A DNA stretch of 64,000 bases. It comes from Streptomyces fodineus. GTDB taxonomy: Bacteria > Actinomycetota > Actinomycetes > Streptomycetales > Streptomycetaceae. The DNA lies in the NCBI RefSeq assembly GCF_001735805.1, contig NZ_CP017248.1:9114001-9178000 (forward strand), read 5' to 3'. Below, one piece after another: positions 60,783 through 64,000 of this stretch (position 1 is the first letter of the stretch; each line of letters opens with the position of its first letter). The position numbers and the translations under genes were made by a program. The notes under the pieces are model-generated. The model was not told the origin of the DNA. It made no database searches and was given only the letters and a program-made list of their open reading frames with translations.

Positions 60783-61802
60783 ATGACATCGACATCCACA
60801 CCGATCCGTGAGGCGCCCGTCCGGCTCACGCAGTACGCCCACGGCGGTGGCTGCGCCTGCAAGATCCCGCCCGGAGAGCTGGAAGAGGTGGTCGCCGGAC
60901 TGACCGTGCCCCAGCTCGCCGGGGGCGACACACCGCTGCTCGTCGGGCTCGCCACCGGGGACGACGCCGCCGTGATCACGTACCGGGGAACCGCGGTCGT
61001 CAGTACCGCCGACTTCTTCACCCCGGTCGTCGACGACCCCTACGACTGGGGGCGCATCGCCGCGGCCAACGCCCTGTCCGACGTGTACGCGATGGGCGGC
61101 CGGCCGGTGCTCGCCGTGAACCTGCTGGCCTGGCCACGCGACCGGCTCCCCTTCGCCCTGGCCCGTGAGGTGCTGCGCGGCGGACTCGACGTCGCCACCC
61201 AGGCCGGCTGCCATGTCGGCGGCGGGCACAGCGTCGACGACCCGGAGCCGAAGTACGGCATGGCCGTCACCGGCCTCGCCGATCCCGCCCGGCTGCTGCG
61301 CAACGACGCCGGGCGGCCGGGGCTGCCGCTGTCGCTGACCAAGCCGCTCGGCGTGGGCGTGCTGAACAACCGGCACAAGGTCACCGGCGAACGGTTCGAG
61401 CAGGCCGTCGCCACGATGGCGGCCCTCAACCGGGACGCCTCGCAGGCCGCCCTCGCGGCCGGGATCACCTGCGCGACCGACATCACCGGGTTCGGATTCC
61501 TCGGCCATCTCCACAAGCTGGCACAGGCCTCCGGCGTGACCGCCGTGGTCGACACCGCCGCCGTACCGTACCTGGACGGCGCCCGGGAGGCCGTCCGGGA
61601 CGGGTACGTCAGCGGTGGCACCCGGCGCAACCTCGAATGGGTCGCCCCGTACACCGACTTCGGGACCACCGACGCCGACACCCGGCTGCTGCTGGCCGAC
61701 GCCCAGACCTCCGGCGGGCTGCTCGTCGCCGGCGAGGTGCCCGGAGCGCCGGTCGTGGGGGAACTGGTGGCGCGGGGACGTCACTCCCTGGTGCTCCGGT
61801 GA
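60783..61802 (+). CDS. selD: Selenophosphate synthase (selenide, water dikinase)
   Basis: 339 residues. The catalytic loop is HGGGCACKIPPGEL with Cys24 and Lys27 (E. coli SelD Cys17 and Lys20), so this is a Cys, not Sec, form. Then GDDAAVITYRG, FFTPVVDDPYDWGRIAAANA and DVYAMGGRPV bind ATP-Mg. It makes selenophosphate from selenide and ATP for SelA. ATG 60783 follows AGGAG by nine bases. Its stop is 1 bp from the convergent dehydrogenase stop. Confidence 0.95.
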   Translation: MTSTSTPIREAPVRLTQYAHGGGCACKIPPGELEEVVAGLTVPQLAGGDTPLLVGLATGDDAAVITYRGTAVVSTADFFTPVVDDPYDWGRIAAANALSDVYAMGGRPVLAVNLLAWPRDRLPFALAREVLRGGLDVATQAGCHVGGGHSVDDPEPKYGMAVTGLADPARLLRNDAGRPGLPLSLTKPLGVGVLNNRHKVTGERFEQAVATMAALNRDASQAALAAGITCATDITGFGFLGHLHKLAQASGVTAVVDTAAVPYLDGAREAVRDGYVSGGTRRNLEWVAPYTDFGTTDADTRLLLADAQTSGGLLVAGEVPGAPVVGELVARGRHSLVLR

Positions 61803-61803
61803 C

Positions 61804-64000
61804 TCACGGCTCCGTTCCGGTGTGCTCGTCGATGCCCGCCCGGGCCCGGTAGGACCGCACCAGCTCCACGGCCGCAGGGCCCCGTGGCCGGCGGCCCGGG
61901 CGGATGTCCACGGCGAACGCCTTCGACTCCTGGATGTGGACGTTCGGGTCCAGGGACAGATGCAGCAGCTCGTTGGCCGCGTCCCCGGTGCTGTAGCCGT
62001 TGGGGCCCCAGTGGTACGGCAGTCCCACCTGGTGCAGCCGGCGCCCCTGCACCGTCAGCGGCGCCATCCGGTCCGTCACCAGCACCCGCGCCTCGATCAC
62101 CGCGCGAGCGCTGACGATCGTCGCCCACCCGGTGTGGTCCAGGCCCCGCTCCGCCGCCAGCTCCGGGGAGACCTCGCAGAAGAACTCCGGCTGCAGTTCG
62201 GCCAGATACGGCAGCCAGCGGGACATGCCGCCCGCCGTGTGGTGCTCGGTGAGCCGGTAGGTGGTGGCCACGTACGGGAACACCTGGGAGCCGCGTTCGT
62301 CACCGCTCGGCTGGTAGCGGTTGTCGGGGACCGTGGGCATCAACTGCCGTACCGGGTTGCGCTGCTGGTCGTACAGCAGGTTCGGGAACGGCGAGTCCTG
62401 CGGCTCGTAGTGGGCCGGCAGCGGGCCGTCGGTGAGTCCGGACGGCACATACAGCCAGGCCTTGCCGTCGGCCTGCATGATGAACGGGTCGGTGCCGGAC
62501 AGCGCTTGCGGACCGGTCGCGTCCGCGGGTGGCCGGTGATCGGGCGACTTGTCCTTCTTGAAGTCGGGCACGTCGTGCCCGGACCATTCGCCGTTCTCGC
62601 CCTTGTCCGGGTCCCACCACACCAGCGCCTTGCGCTCGCTCCAGGGCCTGCCCTGCGGGTCGGCGGAGGCGCGGTTGTACAGGATCCGGCGGTTGGCGGG
62701 CCAGGCCCACGCCCACTCGGCCGCCACCCAGTCCTGCTCCCGGCCGGGCCTGCGGCGGGCGGCCTGGTTGACCCCGTCGGCGTAGACACCGCAGTAGATC
62801 CAGCAGCCGCAGGTCGTCGAGCCGTCGGGTTTCAGCTGCTCGTACGAGGAGAGCGGGGTGCCCTCGGCGTCATAGCCGTTGATCTCGGCGAGCACGGCCT
62901 CCGCGTCCGGCTCGGCGAGCCGGCCCTTCGTCGGATAGCCCCAGGCCAGATCGAGCACCGGCCGGTCCATCTCGTCGGTGGACCCCGCGAGTTTCTCCCG
63001 GATGATCCGCCCCAGGTGGTAGGCGAACCACAGGTCGCTGCGCGAGGCGCCGGGCGGCTCGACCGCCTGGTGGTGCCACTGCAGCAGCCGCTGGGTGTTG
63101 GTGAAGGTGCCGTCCTTCTCGGTGTGCGCGGCGGCCGGCAGGAAGAACACCTCCGTGCGGATGTCCTCGGTGCGCAGTTCCCCGGTCTCGATCTCGGGGC
63201 CGTCCTGCCACCAGGTCGCCGACTCGATGAGCGAGAAGTCGCGGACGACCAGCCAGTCCAGGTTCGCCATGCCGAGCCGCATCAGCTTGGAGTTGGCGTT
63301 GCCCACCGCCGGGTTCTCGCCGAACAGGAAGTAGCCCTTGCAGGTGCCCTGCAGCTGGGTCATCGTCGTCTCGTACGTCGAGTGGGAGCCGGTCAGCCGG
63401 GGCAGGTAGTCGAAGCAGAAGTCGTTGGCGTCGGTCGCCGCGTCACCCCAGTACGCCTTGAGCAGGCTCACCAGGTACGAGCGCATGTTGCCCCAGTAGC
63501 CCTTGTGCGCCGCCTCGGCCTCCACGAAGGCGGCCAGGTCCTGGTTCTGGTGGGCGTGCGGCATCGGGATGTAGCCCGGCAGCAGGTTGAACAGGGTCGG
63601 GATGTCGGTGGACCCCTGGATGGAGGCGTGCCCGCGCAGGGCCAGGATGCCGCCGCCCGGCCGGCCGATGTTGCCGAGCAGGGTCTGCAGCACCGAGGCC
63701 GCGCGGATGTACTGCACGCCCACCGTGTGCTGCGTCCAGCCGACCGCGTACGCGAAGGCGGTGGTCCGCTCGCGCCCGGAGTTCTCCGTTACCAGCTCGC
63801 ACACCTGGCGGAACAGGTCCTGCGGCACCCCGCAGATCTGCTCGACCAACTCCGGTGTGTAGCGGGCGTAGTGCCGCTTGAGCACCTGGAAGACACAGCG
63901 CGGATGGGTCAGGGTCTCGTCCCGCTCCGGCGTGCCCTCGCCGATCACCGCGCCGCCGGCCCCGTGCGCCTCACCGCGTGCCGCCTCGGTCACCGACCTG
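61804..64000 (-). CDS. Formate dehydrogenase catalytic subunit (FdnG-like), C-terminal part
   Basis: The frame is open at the right edge, so only about 732 residues of the C-terminal side are seen. They include GWTQHTVGVQYIRAASVLQ, GNIGRPGGGILALRGHASIQ, GYFLFGENPAVGNANSKLM and the C-terminal molybdopterin-binding VGLPYHWGPNGYSTGDAAN, as in long formate dehydrogenases. No UGA occurs in the visible part; the selenocysteine expected in the first ~200 residues lies outside. It is the natural client of the adjacent sel genes. Confidence 0.9.
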   Translation of the reverse strand, partial: RSVTEAARGEAHGAGGAVIGEGTPERDETLTHPRCVFQVLKRHYARYTPELVEQICGVPQDLFRQVCELVTENSGRERTTAFAYAVGWTQHTVGVQYIRAASVLQTLLGNIGRPGGGILALRGHASIQGSTDIPTLFNLLPGYIPMPHAHQNQDLAAFVEAEAAHKGYWGNMRSYLVSLLKAYWGDAATDANDFCFDYLPRLTGSHSTYETTMTQLQGTCKGYFLFGENPAVGNANSKLMRLGMANLDWLVVRDFSLIESATWWQDGPEIETGELRTEDIRTEVFFLPAAAHTEKDGTFTNTQRLLQWHHQAVEPPGASRSDLWFAYHLGRIIREKLAGSTDEMDRPVLDLAWGYPTKGRLAEPDAEAVLAEINGYDAEGTPLSSYEQLKPDGSTTCGCWIYCGVYADGVNQAARRRPGREQDWVAAEWAWAWPANRRILYNRASADPQGRPWSERKALVWWDPDKGENGEWSGHDVPDFKKDKSPDHRPPADATGPQALSGTDPFIMQADGKAWLYVPSGLTDGPLPAHYEPQDSPFPNLLYDQQRNPVRQLMPTVPDNRYQPSGDERGSQVFPYVATTYRLTEHHTAGGMSRWLPYLAELQPEFFCEVSPELAAERGLDHTGWATIVSARAVIEARVLVTDRMAPLTVQGRRLHQVGLPYHWGPNGYSTGDAANELLHLSLDPNVHIQESKAFAVDIRPGRRPRGPAAVELVRSYRARAGIDEHTGTEP

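Overview
The window is a high-GC actinobacterial chromosome segment, almost certainly Streptomyces. It shows very strong third-position G/C bias, GTG/TTG starts and GGAGG-type ribosome sites. It also carries many regulator/enzyme pairs, several SpoIIE/PP2C phosphatases and secreted hydrolases. I see no insertion sequence, prophage, CRISPR array or rRNA.

Layout. 1-9.8 kb: a truncated membrane PP2C phosphatase, an IclR regulator, an EamA exporter divergent from a LysR regulator, an XRE/DUF2690 membrane regulator, a secreted His/Arg-rich SH3 protein, a small monooxygenase, a decayed MarR gene, a DoxX protein overlapping a PrxQ peroxiredoxin, a PAS-PAS-GAF-PP2C-ATPase sensor and a secreted cupin. 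9.9-19.7 kb: a split LigD (ligase and phosphoesterase as separate genes), two aldo/keto reductases, a LacI relic, a TauD-type dioxygenase, a luciferase-like monooxygenase, and a metallophosphatase divergent from an S9 peptidase. 19.9-29.5 kb: an M4 metalloprotease, a GH64 beta-1,3-glucanase with a perfect LacI-type operator, a dienelactone hydrolase, a YciO protein, a PucR-type regulator and a secreted serine hydrolase. 29.8-34.3 kb: a class III aminotransferase with an Lrp regulator, another PP2C phosphatase, and a GNAT gene preceded by a possible 18-codon leader peptide.

34.4-39.8 kb is a peptide natural-product island. A graspetide precursor and its ATP-grasp ligase (tgmA-tgmB) are followed by a Gfo/Idh oxidoreductase, and 1.3 kb away lies a cyclodipeptide synthase overlapping a P450. 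The synthase and P450 closely resemble the Mycobacterium tuberculosis cyclo-Tyr-Tyr synthase and CYP121. A 164-bp non-coding tandem repeat follows. 40.5-50.5 kb: an SCO6745-type gene, a D/G/H-repeat surface protein with a class F-like sortase, a GDSL hydrolase with a TetR gene, an HxlR/dehydrogenase divergent pair controlled across a 25-bp tandem repeat, a LysR gene and an M9 collagenase. 50.6-56.8 kb: an N-terminally extended GAPDH, a PIG-V-like mannosyltransferase, a stretch of broken genes, a small unknown gene, and a PP2C/MASE1 pair.

57-64 kb is a complete selenocysteine locus: selA, selB, tRNA-Sec (opposite strand), selD, and the C-terminal part of a formate dehydrogenase that is the likely selenoprotein client. 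Two features stand out. SelA has an apparently unavoidable repeat-built N-terminal extension. The selB reading frame runs through the tRNA-Sec gene and stops at a UGA that is the exact antisense of the UCA anticodon.
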